Source: JASSUD01 sp031963005
Lineage (GTDB): Bacteria > Pseudomonadota > Gammaproteobacteria > Burkholderiales > Burkholderiaceae
Assembly (NCBI GenBank): GCA_031963005.1
Contig: JASSUL010000007.1
Location: 1 to 64,000 of the forward strand
Direction of reading: 5' to 3'
Length of the DNA: 64,000 bases
Part shown: positions 1-9,146 of the stretch, one piece after another
Layout: each line of letters begins with the position of its first letter
How positions within the stretch are numbered: the stretch's first letter is position 1
The notes under the pieces: model-generated
What the model saw: only the letters and a program-made list of their open reading frames with translations
Databases searched by the model: none
What the model was told of the DNA's origin: nothing
Translations under genes and position numbers: made by a program

Positions 1-323
1 TCTCATTAGTACGCCCTTGCGAAGTTGCAGCGGAAAATGCCGTGCTGAGTGGATCTGTTTGATCACCAGAAGAGCCTGCCGCATCAGTAGTCATTGGTGA
101 GCTTAGCACTTCCTCTGATTTGTCTTCAACAGATTGCTGCACTTTCTCCTTAGATACAGGAGGGCTAAACTCTGCCGACTGCTCCGGTTCCTCTGTTTGC
201 TGTTCCGGCTGGCCTGTCTCATTAGTACGCCCTTGCAAAGTTGCAGCGGAAAATGCCGTGCTGAGTGGATCTGTTTGATCACCAGAAGAGCCTATCGCAT
301 CAGTAGTCATTGGTGAGCTTGGC
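1..323 (-). repeat. 216-bp period direct repeat inside the partial CDS
   Basis: Bases 1-107 and 217-323 are nearly identical (a few substitutions), giving a 216-bp (72-codon) period that keeps the reading frame. The encoded repeat includes SSPMTTDA and GSSGDQTDPLSTAF. More copies may lie to the left of the window. Confidence 0.85.
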
Positions 324-1414
324 GAATAAACTGGCTCAGAGGTAGCATGCTGCATAGCATCGCTAGGCGCCACAGAGTCAAGCGAGGAGGTGTCTTCTCT
401 TACCTCTGGAAATTGGGCCCCTGTAGCATGTAGACTTGTTTTTTGCTTTAACACAGGAGTAGATTCAGATTGATTAACGAAGTCTTCCTGTCGTAGAAAT
501 GCTCTCCACTCCTTATCCTTAGCCCTCAATGTAAGGATAAATTCTTCATACTCTTTAAGCAAAGTAGGTCTATTTTGCACTAAACATTCCCGTAATGCTT
601 TAGTACTGCCACTCAAGGCGATAGTATCGGGGATTTCTCCATTAGGAGAAGTATGTGTTTCTCCTAGCATTAACTCAATAAAATCTTTATCCTCAAGTTT
701 AAATATTGCAGAGTAAAGTGAAAATATTAATATATTTTGATAAACATCCAAAAAATCATTGTAACAATTATTCAATTTTTTATTATAATCTTCTGCATTA
801 AATTTTAATTTTTTTATATTTTCATCGAGCGATTTTATTTTCTTATGTAAATTTCCAATCTCCAAATTAAAATCACTTACAAATCCTCTCGAACCTTCTC
901 CTTTCTGCGCAATATTACTTTCGCATCTTTTCGAATAAATTGTCCTTTGAATTTCGCCAACCATGGCTATATATTTTCTATAATTACTCGCGCCGTCCTT
1001 TTTGATATTATTAGCAAAGGTTTTAATTCTTACGTTGTTTTCAAAAAAAAATACACCCTTATTGGCAGTAGAAACTGATTCACCTGCATTTTTCGCAGGT
1101 TTCTCAGCAGCATATTTAACATCAAAATATACCTCTCGTAAGTTTTCAATGTTTTTTTTATTCTCTTCTAATTTTAATTCACTATTTTTTGCTTTTAATA
1201 TCTCACATTGAGTATCGTAAGCAGTCATTAATATAGCTAAAATTGTATCGTTTTCACCCAAGGCATCTTTTGCATTAGGTGCTATCATGCCTTGAAAAAA
1301 AGTTTTAGCACTCTCTAGAGTATTACTAATCGGTGGTTCAGTAGGGAGAAAGGTAGCCGTTAAAATAGGAGAGGAATTTGATCTCTGTGAGCTAGAAGAT
1401 GGGGAGGAGAGCAT
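1..1414 (-). CDS. Hypothetical Ser/Pro-rich repeat protein, 3' end outside window
   Basis: Reading the minus strand from the ATG at 1414 gives one open frame that runs off the left edge, at least 471 codons. I do not recognise a family. The N-terminus is Ser-rich (MLSSPSSSSQRSNSS). It is followed by about 250 residues of Lys/Asn/Glu-rich, probably helical and coiled-coil sequence. From about residue 310 it becomes a Ser/Thr/Pro/Glu-rich low-complexity region containing a 72-residue repeat. No signal peptide or membrane segment is visible. The Ser-rich start, AT-rich body and lack of known domain match several other orphan genes in this window. I infer a secreted or effector-like protein, but nothing in the sequence proves it. 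There is no strong ribosome binding site. Confidence 0.7.
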   Translation of the reverse strand, partial: MLSSPSSSSQRSNSSPILTATFLPTEPPISNTLESAKTFFQGMIAPNAKDALGENDTILAILMTAYDTQCEILKAKNSELKLEENKKNIENLREVYFDVKYAAEKPAKNAGESVSTANKGVFFFENNVRIKTFANNIKKDGASNYRKYIAMVGEIQRTIYSKRCESNIAQKGEGSRGFVSDFNLEIGNLHKKIKSLDENIKKLKFNAEDYNKKLNNCYNDFLDVYQNILIFSLYSAIFKLEDKDFIELMLGETHTSPNGEIPDTIALSGSTKALRECLVQNRPTLLKEYEEFILTLRAKDKEWRAFLRQEDFVNQSESTPVLKQKTSLHATGAQFPEVREDTSSLDSVAPSDAMQHATSEPVYSPSSPMTTDAIGSSGDQTDPLSTAFSAATLQGRTNETGQPEQQTEEPEQSAEFSPPVSKEKVQQSVEDKSEEVLSSPMTTDAAGSSGDQTDPLSTAFSAATSQGRTNE

Positions 1415-1786
1415 AGAAAACCCATAAAAGTGTAGACAGCGCACGGCTTTAGCAAAATAAAAAGTCACGCGCATACGGTATAAATCGTATATTGTGCGTT
1501 ATTTAATCATAAGTCTACGGGTAGACTATGCATTTTTGCATAATCCTTTTGCTGGCAGTGCGCATCTGTCTTGATTAGACTAAATTAGAGGTACTCGGAC
1601 GTCTAGAATGCCCAAGCGTATCAGAAATAAGACTATTCCTCACATCATATAGTTTGTTATCCATCTATACAAAGCCCATATATACCGGAAGGTTTATTCT
1701 TTTTATCCCACTCAATGGGGTTTTATTTGTCTACAACCCAGCGTTTCTGACAAGCCCTCTTTTCCCTTTCTTTGCTATGCATCGTT
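1415..1786. other. Divergent intergenic region, no gene seen
   Basis: This is the spacer between the minus-strand repeat protein and aat on the plus strand. No ORF, tRNA or clear terminator was recognised. It should hold the promoters of both genes. Confidence 0.5.
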
Positions 1787-2587
1787 ATGCTTCACTGGCT
1801 AGATACACATACTCCTTTTCCTGAAGTGACCGCTGATTTGGGGCTGAATGGGGAGGCTCCTGGATTAGTGGCGGTTAGTGAAAAGTTGACGGTTGATCAA
1901 CTTTTACGGGCCTATCCTAAAGGGTTTTTTCCTTGGTATAGCCCTGGGCAGCCGGTGTTGTGGTGGAATCCGGATCCGCGTATGGTTTTATATACGTCGC
2001 GGTTTAAGGTTTCTACTTCTTTACGTAAAGTGTTGCGCAATGTGCTACGTGATGCTGCTTGGGAAATTAAAGTCGATGTCCATTTTAGGGACGTTGTGCA
2101 AGCCTGCGCTTACACGCCTCGTCATTCCGGTACTAAAGCGGGATTAGATCAGACGGTGTTACGCATTATGGAGCAGATACAACGATCTGATGGCACGCAA
2201 AGTGCTGATGGGACTTGGATTACGCCTGAGATTCAAGCGGTTTATGGCGAACTCCACGCTTTAGGATATGCGCATAGCGTTGAAACTTGGTACGAAGGTC
2301 GGCGGGTGGGGGGCTTATATGGGGCCCATTTAGGGCGGGTGTTTTTTGGAGAATCGATGTTTGCTTGGCAAACCAATGCGTCCAAAATTGCCCTTGCCGC
2401 CTTAGTCGGCCACTTAACGCAGGAAGGGGTTGCCCTATTGGATTGCCAGCAACGCACTACGCATCTTGCTTCATTAGGAGGGGAAGAAATACCCCGCGCT
2501 GATTTTTTGGCGCATCTGGCCCATGCTGTGCATCAGCCGCCCATTGCCTGGACGTTTGGAAAGGAAGCGTTGACGCCTTTTGTTTGA
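1787..2587 (+). CDS. aat: Leucyl/phenylalanyl-tRNA-protein transferase
   Basis: This enzyme transfers Leu or Phe from charged tRNA to N-terminal Arg or Lys of proteins, marking them for ClpS/ClpAP (the bacterial N-end rule). The 266-residue product has the family pattern: an early GFFPWYS segment, WWNPDPRMVL, an ETWYEGRRVGGLYG block, GRVFFGESMF, and a C-terminal LLDCQQRTTHLASLGG stretch. I chose the ATG at 1787 because the product then begins MLHWLD, as family members do; a TTG 15 bases upstream is also in frame. ate, the other N-end-rule transferase, lies 1.2 kb downstream on the same strand, separated by an orphan minus-strand gene. In free-living Burkholderia these two are, to my knowledge, neighbours. 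Confidence 0.95.
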   Translation: MLHWLDTHTPFPEVTADLGLNGEAPGLVAVSEKLTVDQLLRAYPKGFFPWYSPGQPVLWWNPDPRMVLYTSRFKVSTSLRKVLRNVLRDAAWEIKVDVHFRDVVQACAYTPRHSGTKAGLDQTVLRIMEQIQRSDGTQSADGTWITPEIQAVYGELHALGYAHSVETWYEGRRVGGLYGAHLGRVFFGESMFAWQTNASKIALAALVGHLTQEGVALLDCQQRTTHLASLGGEEIPRADFLAHLAHAVHQPPIAWTFGKEALTPFV

Positions 2588-2660
2588 AGTGGCGCCGCGT
2601 AGGATCTTTGCTGTACCGCAATAACCCCTTCTTTTGATGGGGTCTGCTGAATTAGCACCA

Positions 2661-3497
2661 TTACTCCAGGAAGAACAGCCATTCGGGGAGTCTCTTCTGC
2701 GCGAGAATGCTTTTCTCCGCAGCGATCTGTTTTTTCTGTTTTTGAGATAAAGCATCTACAAATTCTAAGTAGGCCTCCTGTAAAGGAGGAATATATTTTG
2801 CAAAAAGGGCATCTAACTCTGCAATACGCTCTTCTTTCGATTTATTTTTATTTTCCTCATTATATCTGTCTACATTTTTACCGGAAATACGGCTCATTCC
2901 GGCTTCAAAAACATCCCCAATGACACGATAGGCGCTTTGCGGAAAAAGGCATAAAAGTAATGTGCCAGCCGCTAACATTAGCCAACAGAAGCAAAATTTC
3001 ATACCATATTCAAAAATAGTGATCTTATTACGTTGACCTCTCACATCTAGCGATTGTATTGCTTCTTGTATTTTATTTTTTATATTTTTGTTTTCTTCTA
3101 AAGAAGCACGCGTTTCTTCTGCGCATCGATTTAATACCTCAGAATCGTATTTATTTGGCAATTCATCGCAATAAATTTTTATTTTTATAAAATCATCTAC
3201 AAACTTCAATTTTGGATTTTTTACTGCGTCATACATTTTTATAATGCTTTCAAGGTGGCGCAATTCTTTTTCATATTCCCGTTCGGAAAAATAATTTAAC
3301 CAACTTAATCCATTTAACTTTAACATACAGACAGCAGTTGATTTCAATAAAATTTCTCTTGGCTCATCTATACTACCCATATTTTTCAGGCATTCATCTA
3401 TATCTTCCAATACATGAACAGCCGCAATATCCTTATTATTAATATTACGGCTGTATAAAGTGCTTGAAGAGCTAGGAGGCCTCGATTCTATATGCAT
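2661..3497 (-). CDS. Hypothetical AT-rich protein with one hydrophobic segment
   Basis: The product is 278 residues and I recognise no family. It starts MHIESRPPSSSS (Ser-rich) and continues with a long helical, charged region. A hydrophobic segment follows at about residues 166-190 (FCFCWLMLAAGTLLLCLFP), then a Lys/Glu-rich, probably coiled-coil C-terminus. I chose the ATG at 3497 because AAAGG lies about 7 bases upstream; an in-frame upstream ATG at 3563 gives a less convincing start. The gene lies antisense between aat and ate, and its base composition is clearly more AT-rich than either. The layout (Ser-rich start, hydrophobic segment, coiled coil) resembles other orphan genes here, so a host-directed role is possible but inferred. 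Confidence 0.7.
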   Translation of the reverse strand: MHIESRPPSSSSTLYSRNINNKDIAAVHVLEDIDECLKNMGSIDEPREILLKSTAVCMLKLNGLSWLNYFSEREYEKELRHLESIIKMYDAVKNPKLKFVDDFIKIKIYCDELPNKYDSEVLNRCAEETRASLEENKNIKNKIQEAIQSLDVRGQRNKITIFEYGMKFCFCWLMLAAGTLLLCLFPQSAYRVIGDVFEAGMSRISGKNVDRYNEENKNKSKEERIAELDALFAKYIPPLQEAYLEFVDALSQKQKKQIAAEKSILAQKRLPEWLFFLE

Positions 3498-3802
3498 AAA
3501 AAAACCTTTAAAAATGCAAATACTCTTATATCTAAAATTAGAACCCTCTAACTCACATTGCATTTAGAATGGCTGTTTTTGTATTGGAAATAGGCTGCAA
3601 GTTAGCCCAGGCATGCCTTCGCTACCCTTGCTATCCTCCATACGCACGCGACCCCCTGGTTTGTAAAAACTAAGCGTTGCTTACGATGTCTCTAAGACCT
3701 ATTGCACGTAATACAGTGTTATCCGTATTTTTGGCATTTAGTAGAGAGTAGTATCTGTTTGATGTTTTAAAATAGTGAAAGGAAGCTTCTCTCATCTTAT
3801 GT
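3498..3802. other. Intergenic region, nothing recognised
   Basis: This spacer lies upstream of both ate and the divergent orphan gene. A short minus-strand frame overlapping the start of ate shows no recognisable protein and was not called. Confidence 0.4.
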
Positions 3803-4597
3803 TTGACTGCCGTGCATTCCTCTGCCTCCCTCCCCCCTGCGCCTACTTCTGCCTCTGCCCGCTCTGAGCCGTTGTTCCACATCACGCCGCCTTATGCTTG
3901 CAATTACTTGCCAGGGCAGATCGCTTGCTCGCAGGTTATGCAACCTGCTGTAATCAATGCGGTGTCTTATAGCAAGCTAGTGCATCAGGGATTTCGTAGA
4001 ACGGGAGAGTATGTCTATCGACCATGTTGTGTCGAGTGTAAAGCCTGTGTCTCTGTGCGTGTTCTTGTAGCGTGTTTTACGCCTAACCGTGCACAAAAGC
4101 GTGTACAGCGCGCGCATAGTCCTTTGCTTGCGCGCACGGCTCCTTTTCAATATAGCGTGGAACATCATCGCCTTTATCAGCGCTATCAAATTCATAGGCA
4201 TGGGGCTTCTTCCACAGAGGATGCGCAAGAAAGTCAGACTAAACTGGGGCGGGAGCATTACGAATCTTTTCTGTTACGTAGCGGGGTAGAATCTCGTATT
4301 ATTGAATTTCGAGAGCCGGATTCTGCCGCGGAACCTGGGGCGCTCAGGATGGTCAGTCTTATGGATATCGTGAGCGACGGTTTATCTTGCGTTTATACTT
4401 TTTATGACCCCGATATCTTGCATGCTTCCTACGGGACCTACAATATTTTATGGCATATCGCGCAAGCACGACTCTTGCAGCTCCCGCATGTGTATTTGGG
4501 ATACTGGATACAAGATAGTGTGAAAATGGCCTATAAGGTGAATTTTCAGCCTATAGAGGGATATGTGGAGAAAAACTGGGTTAGATTAGCAAAGTGA
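3803..4597 (+). CDS. ate: Arginyl-tRNA-protein transferase family (Ate/Bpt)
   Basis: Members of this family transfer an amino acid from tRNA to N-terminal acidic residues. In bacteria the Bpt subgroup transfers Leu to Asp/Glu, feeding the same N-end-rule pathway as aat. The 264-residue product shows the N-terminal cysteine cluster (RPCCVECKACVSVRV), NRAQKRV, and the C-terminal LGYWIQDSVKMAYK signature. The start is uncertain: TTG at 3803 is the longest in-frame choice and GTG at 3812 is possible; the nearby ATG at 3799 is out of frame. The Ala/Ser/Pro-rich first 25 residues may not all be translated. Confidence 0.92.
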   Translation: MTAVHSSASLPPAPTSASARSEPLFHITPPYACNYLPGQIACSQVMQPAVINAVSYSKLVHQGFRRTGEYVYRPCCVECKACVSVRVLVACFTPNRAQKRVQRAHSPLLARTAPFQYSVEHHRLYQRYQIHRHGASSTEDAQESQTKLGREHYESFLLRSGVESRIIEFREPDSAAEPGALRMVSLMDIVSDGLSCVYTFYDPDILHASYGTYNILWHIAQARLLQLPHVYLGYWIQDSVKMAYKVNFQPIEGYVEKNWVRLAK

Positions 4598-4622
4598 TTA
4601 TCGTAGGCGCATTGGGCAATAT

Positions 4623-5939
4623 TTACGGAGCGCCCTTCGATAAAAGCGGTTGTAGGGCCTGCACAGTACGTTGGGTCGCCCCGCAGTGGGCGGCGGAAAA
4701 GGACAGTGCCGCTTCGCGCATTTGTCGATGTAAAGCCGGGTCTGTCCATATAGCGTGAAGTGCCTTACCCAGCGCGTCTGGATGCGCTACGCATTGCGCA
4801 GCGCCAGCGTCAATGGCGTTTTGCGTCGCTTGCGCAAAATTAAACGTATAAGGCCCAAATAAGACAGGCACACCTATGGCGCACGCCTCAATTAAATTTT
4901 GTCCACCAAAGGGCAAGAGACTCCCTCCTATAAATGCGATATCTGCCGCAGCGTAATACGCGGTGAGCTCTCCCATAGAGTCACCTAGTAATACCTGAAT
5001 GCGGGAATCTAACGCATTGGTAGAAGTCAACGTTTCTACTCCCCATGCGGAGCGTCGCGTAAAACGCCAATCTGCGCGCTTTAGTTGCGCGGCAACGTCA
5101 TCAAATCGGGCGGCATGGCGGGGGACTAAAATAAGTAATGCGGTTTCACTATGGCCACTGCGCTTGAAAGCATCAAGCACGAGCGCTTCTTCACCTTCTC
5201 GCGTGCTAGCGGCAACCCATACCGCTCGCTTTTCTCCTATAGCCTCGCGCCAGGCTCTGCCTTTGGCGATCTGCTGGGGTGCAGGAGTGATATCAAATTT
5301 CATATTGCCGACTGCGGATACATTGTGCGCACCGAGTGCGGAAAGTCTTTGCGCATCTGCAGGGGTTTGCGCGAGGATGCGGGTAAAACTGGCAAAGGTG
5401 TCCCGCACTATGCCGGTCCACTGCATAGCCGTGCGATACTTTTTATAAGAGCGCTCTGAGAGACGCGCATTGACTAATACCGTGGGGATCTGGGCTTTTT
5501 TGCAAGTATGTAAGAGCGTAGGCCAAATTTCGGTCTCAAAAATGAGGCCGATGATGGGCTGGTAATACTGCAAAAAACGCCGTACCGCGCAGCGCATATC
5601 GTAGGGAAGATAACGACAGAGTACGCGGTCACCAAATAATGCAGCACTACGTGCTCGCCCACCCGGCGACATATGCGTGAGGAGGATTTGCGCTTTAGGA
5701 TAATCACGCAATAATGCTTCGATCAAGGGCTGTGCAGCATGCGTTTCGCCCACAGAGACCGCGTGGATCCATATGACTGGCTTTTCTGGCGCCTTAGCGC
5801 TATGGTTTGGCGCATAACCAAAGCGTTCACCAATATGGTCTCTATAGGCAGGTTCACGGCGAGCGCGCCAAAACAATCTCCCTACTGCAATGGGGGCAAG
5901 TAACCACCATAAGGCCATGTATAAAAAGCGAGAGAGCAT
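4623..5939 (-). CDS. waaA: 3-deoxy-D-manno-octulosonic acid (Kdo) transferase
   Basis: WaaA adds Kdo to lipid IVA at the inner face of the cytoplasmic membrane, an early step of LPS core synthesis. The 438-residue product has an N-terminal membrane anchor (LYMALWWLLAPIAVG), the HAVSVGETHAAQPL motif, FETEIWPTLL, and the C-terminal nucleotide-sugar site with GGSLLPFGGQNLIEACA. I preferred the ATG at 5939 (MLSRFLY) over the in-frame ATG at 5963 because it matches the usual N-terminus. It is co-directional with waaC and manB upstream, with a 58-bp gap to waaC, so the three probably form an LPS operon. Confidence 0.95.
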   Translation of the reverse strand: MLSRFLYMALWWLLAPIAVGRLFWRARREPAYRDHIGERFGYAPNHSAKAPEKPVIWIHAVSVGETHAAQPLIEALLRDYPKAQILLTHMSPGGRARSAALFGDRVLCRYLPYDMRCAVRRFLQYYQPIIGLIFETEIWPTLLHTCKKAQIPTVLVNARLSERSYKKYRTAMQWTGIVRDTFASFTRILAQTPADAQRLSALGAHNVSAVGNMKFDITPAPQQIAKGRAWREAIGEKRAVWVAASTREGEEALVLDAFKRSGHSETALLILVPRHAARFDDVAAQLKRADWRFTRRSAWGVETLTSTNALDSRIQVLLGDSMGELTAYYAAADIAFIGGSLLPFGGQNLIEACAIGVPVLFGPYTFNFAQATQNAIDAGAAQCVAHPDALGKALHAIWTDPALHRQMREAALSFSAAHCGATQRTVQALQPLLSKGAP

Positions 5940-5997
5940 ATATAGTCCGCAAATCGAGCGCATTAAATGGGTAGAGGATGCTTTGTTTGGGCTTTTT

Positions 5998-7032
5998 TCA
6001 GGAGGCAGAGAATATTCCCCAACGCACTAATATTTGCTCGACTTCATGCAACTGTGGAGGGTGCGCTGCACCGCCTAAGTTGACGGTGCCAAATGCCGCA
6101 TATCCTCCCACTCGCCAAGCGGTGTCAAAATTGTAGAGTTGAATGGTTGGCCGTTTCAGTGCAGTAGCTATATGGACCAGGCCCGTATCAACGCCCACCA
6201 CGGCATTAGCTTGACCTAGCAGCTGCAAGACCTCAGGCCAATCGAATCGCTCGGGTATATGTGCCATCTCTCCACAGGCTGCGGCAATATGTGCGCTAGT
6301 TTGGCGTTCGGCAGCGCTCCCCCAGGGGAGCACTATTTTCCAGCCCTGTTGTACTGCCTTTTGGCCCAATGCTATCCATGATGCTAGTGGCCATTCTTTA
6401 TCGGCCCGCGAAGTGGCATGGATAAAAACCAAATAGGGAGGCGGTGGTAGAGAATGGGCTTGCGCTCTTGCAGACTCTTGCTCCTCACCATGCATAATGG
6501 CGGGCACATGCAGGCCAAAATCTATTTGTTCACCCGCTTGAGGAGCCGGGATATTCAGCGCAGCAGCGACCAGCTGGCGAGAACGCTCTATGACATGTAG
6601 CTTCGCAGGCAAGGGAATACTGCGACGGTAAAAGAGTTTTGCAGGCCATTCATAACTAGAGTCTTGCGAACGATTCCCCAGCCCAACCACAGGCCCCCAA
6701 GCTAGGCAACCCGCAAGCGCTGTTTTTACAAGACCTTGGCAGTCGATAATGCAGTCATAGCGTTCGCGATGTAATGCGCGATAGAGTGCATGGATTTCAT
6801 ATGCCGTCTGGCGGGCGATTGAAGGCTTCCACCAGCGTTTGCGCCAGCGTCGTAACGCAAAGGGAATGACGTAACGCACCCCTGCGACTTGACGCACCAA
6901 ACTCACAAACGCTTCCTCTACTAACCAGTCAATTTGTGCATCGGGGTGGTGCCGCAAAATATCCGCGACTACAGGCAAATTGTGTACTACATCACCAAGT
7001 GAAGAAACACGGATAATCAGAATGCGCAACAT
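5998..7032 (-). CDS. waaC: LPS heptosyltransferase I
   Basis: WaaC adds the first heptose to Kdo in the LPS inner core. The 344-residue product is a GT9-family enzyme: it starts MLRILIIRVSSLGDVVHNLP with the family's SSLGD motif. It carries DCQGLVKTALAG in the N-terminal half and GVDTGLVHIATAL in the C-terminal nucleotide-sugar domain. The gap to manB is 23 bp and to waaA 58 bp, all on the minus strand, consistent with one transcript. Confidence 0.95.
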   Translation of the reverse strand: MLRILIIRVSSLGDVVHNLPVVADILRHHPDAQIDWLVEEAFVSLVRQVAGVRYVIPFALRRWRKRWWKPSIARQTAYEIHALYRALHRERYDCIIDCQGLVKTALAGCLAWGPVVGLGNRSQDSSYEWPAKLFYRRSIPLPAKLHVIERSRQLVAAALNIPAPQAGEQIDFGLHVPAIMHGEEQESARAQAHSLPPPPYLVFIHATSRADKEWPLASWIALGQKAVQQGWKIVLPWGSAAERQTSAHIAAACGEMAHIPERFDWPEVLQLLGQANAVVGVDTGLVHIATALKRPTIQLYNFDTAWRVGGYAAFGTVNLGGAAHPPQLHEVEQILVRWGIFSAS

Positions 7033-7055
7033 AATATATAAAGGTCAATAGACCG

Positions 7056-8465
7056 TTAAAAAGGTAATGCCGTATGCCCTTGCTCCTGGAGCACACGCCT
7101 AAAATCCTCCTGAATACGCACTAATGCTGCCTCATTATCCGCTTCAAAACGAAAAACGACGACCGGCGTAGTATTCGAGGCGCGTGCAAGACCAAATCCA
7201 TCTGGGTATTCAACGCGTAAGCCATCTAACAGAATGGATTCTCGTGCCTCTGGAAACACAGCCTGCTGCTGCAACTGGGTGATCAACGTAAAGTTTACCC
7301 CATCAGGCAAATGCAGATGCAATTCTGGCGTGGAATACGCATCGGGGAGCGCTTCCAATACCGCACTGGGGTTTGCCGTGCGGGATAACAGTTCGCACAG
7401 ACGCGCTGCCGTATACAGACCATCGTCAAAGCCATACCAGCGATCTTTAAAAAAGATATGGCCACTCATTTCGCCAGCAAGCGCCGCATCGCATTCTTGC
7501 ATTTTAGATTTAATCAAGGAGTGGCCTGTTTTCCACATGAATGGCTGCCCCCCATGCTGGAGTATCCAAGGAGCCAATAATCGTGTGCACTTCACATCAT
7601 AAAGAATCGTGCTTTTAGGATGACGCTCTAATACATCTTTTGCAAAAAGCATCAATTGTCGATCCGGGTAAATAATTGCTCCAGATTTCGTCACGACCCC
7701 TAATCGATCCCCATCCCCATCAAAGGCCAGCCCTAACTCTGCATCGGTGGTCGCTAATGCATGGATGACATCCTGCAGATTTTCAGGTTGGGCGGGATCG
7801 GGGTGATGATTGGGGAAACGACCATCCACCTCACAGAATAGGGTGTGCACTTCACATCCTAATGCACGAAACAAGGCGGGAGCAAAAGCCCCTGCCACGC
7901 CATTTCCACAATCCACCACGAGTTTAAGTGGGCGCGCTAGCTGGATATCCTGCACGATGCGATCCAAATACGCGGGGCCGATATCATGGCATTGATAGGT
8001 ACCAGGCACGCCAGAGGCCGCTAGGCATTGCTCAGACCCTAATTGCACTTGCTGCAATACCCGTTTATATAATCCGGTAATCTGCTCCCCATACAGCGCC
8101 TGCCCTCGAACGACCATTTTAAAGCCGTTGTAATCCGTAGGATTATGACTGCCTGTCACCACGACGCAGGAATCATGAACGCGTCCTTCAATCTGCTGAT
8201 AACAAGCAAAATATCCTATCGGGGTAGGAACCTGCCCGATATCCACCACATCGACCCCACTAGCCTGCAAACCTTGTGCAAGCGCTGCGGCTAACATCGG
8301 CCCAGACAGACGGCCATCCCGACCGACAATAATCGACTTCCCTCCCCGTTCAAGCACCTCGCAACCTAGCGCATAACCAATATGGAAAGCCACATCGCGA
8401 TCAATCGTTTTGCCGACTATGCCACGGATGTCATAGGCTTTGAAAATAGAAGAAGAAATGGTCAT
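7056..8465 (-). CDS. manB: Phosphomannomutase/phosphoglucomutase
   Basis: This alpha-D-phosphohexomutase interconverts hexose 6- and 1-phosphates and supplies activated sugars for LPS and exopolysaccharide. The 469-residue product shows the four expected regions: the N-terminal KAYDIRGIVG, the phosphoserine loop VVTGSHNPTDYNG, the metal-binding loop AFDGDGDRLG, and the sugar-binding GEMSGHIFFKDRW. It also ends with a typical C-terminal domain (DGLRVEYPDGFGLARASNTT). It is the first gene of the putative manB-waaC-waaA transcript. The symbol could equally be algC or pgm, and substrate preference cannot be read from sequence. Confidence 0.93.
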   Translation of the reverse strand: MTISSSIFKAYDIRGIVGKTIDRDVAFHIGYALGCEVLERGGKSIIVGRDGRLSGPMLAAALAQGLQASGVDVVDIGQVPTPIGYFACYQQIEGRVHDSCVVVTGSHNPTDYNGFKMVVRGQALYGEQITGLYKRVLQQVQLGSEQCLAASGVPGTYQCHDIGPAYLDRIVQDIQLARPLKLVVDCGNGVAGAFAPALFRALGCEVHTLFCEVDGRFPNHHPDPAQPENLQDVIHALATTDAELGLAFDGDGDRLGVVTKSGAIIYPDRQLMLFAKDVLERHPKSTILYDVKCTRLLAPWILQHGGQPFMWKTGHSLIKSKMQECDAALAGEMSGHIFFKDRWYGFDDGLYTAARLCELLSRTANPSAVLEALPDAYSTPELHLHLPDGVNFTLITQLQQQAVFPEARESILLDGLRVEYPDGFGLARASNTTPVVVFRFEADNEAALVRIQEDFRRVLQEQGHTALPF

Positions 8466-8609
8466 ACCGAACTAAGGGAAAAAATGAAGTAATTTTAGGT
8501 GCCTTAAATTACCTGAATGATGGGCTGTACATCGTTTTACGAGATCAATTTAACAAATTTTTTGTATTCAAAAAACCTCAAAAGCCAAACGGTCTATTTA
8601 TATGATGCC

Positions 8610-8791
8610 TAAGAGCCTGTTCATAATCCTCAAAAGTGGGTTGTGTTGGGGTTCCAAAATCACCCAAAAACGCACCCCAACCCACGAAAAATGCCCAAAA
8701 ATGGTAGGTTGAGGTGAGGAATTGATTAAATACGGAACCCCAACATTACGGCCTTAAGGATGATTTCTGGAGATTATGAACAGGTTCTAAG
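8610..8791. repeat. MITE-like element, family A, copy 1
   Basis: Terminal inverted repeats AGAGCCTGTTCATAATC and GATTATGAACAGGTTCT bound about 180 bp with no coding sequence. The inner part contains GGGTTGTGTTGGGGTTCC and GGAACCCCAACATTACGGCC, which recur in the other family A copies near 40.7, 42.8, 52.0 and 59.4 kb. The element lies between manB and the broken vapBC. Confidence 0.85.
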
Positions 8792-8828
8792 AATGTTTAC
8801 TATACTCGATAAATAATAGGAGAAGGAT

Positions 8829-9089
8829 ATGGCCATTGTGATTGACGATTTATAAATGGAACTATTAGCACAGCGAATTGCTAGAGCCGAAGGTGTCAGC
8901 GTCATAGAAGCCGTGCGTGAAAGTTTGCTCTCTTTGGCCAGTTTACGTGGACTAGTCACTCAAAAACCACCACTACGAGAACGGCTTACCAAGCTAGCCC
9001 GCGAAGTCGATGTGCTGCCTTCTCGCACTCCAGCTGATAATCGTAGCAGTAACGACATTCTAGGCTACAACGAACATGGCATATGGTAA
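8829..9089 (+). pseudogene. VapB-type antitoxin with in-frame stop codon
   Basis: A strong ribosome binding site (AGGAGAAGG) precedes the ATG at 8829. The frame reads MAIVIDDL and then meets TAA at 8853. It continues in the same frame from the ATG at 8856 as MELLAQRIARAEGVSVIEAV and on to 9089. The part after the stop looks like the VapB/Rv0623-type transcription-factor antitoxin that normally begins in the preceding codons. The TAA therefore probably interrupts an ancestral full-length gene, although re-initiation at 8856 could still give a 77-residue product. The toxin start overlaps its end by 7 bp, the normal vapBC arrangement. Confidence 0.6.
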
Positions 9090-9146
9090 TTGATACTTCC
9101 GCTGTATTAGCTTGGTTAAACCAGACACTTCTATTGGCTCGTAACA
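9083..9146 (+). pseudogene. VapC (PIN-domain) toxin remnant
   Basis: The ATG at 9083 overlaps the antitoxin stop and starts MVIDTSAVLAWL, the usual beginning of a VapC PIN-domain ribonuclease including the first catalytic Asp (residue 4). After about 12 codons the similarity ends. The frame continues to a stop at 9253 without further PIN motifs, running antisense to the next gene. I read this as the 5' stump of a vapC cut off where the neighbouring orphan gene begins. Confidence 0.55.

Noticed and set aside
3670..3885. 71-codon minus-strand frame at the start of ate
   Set aside because: Overlaps the ate coding start antisense, with no ribosome binding site or recognisable protein.
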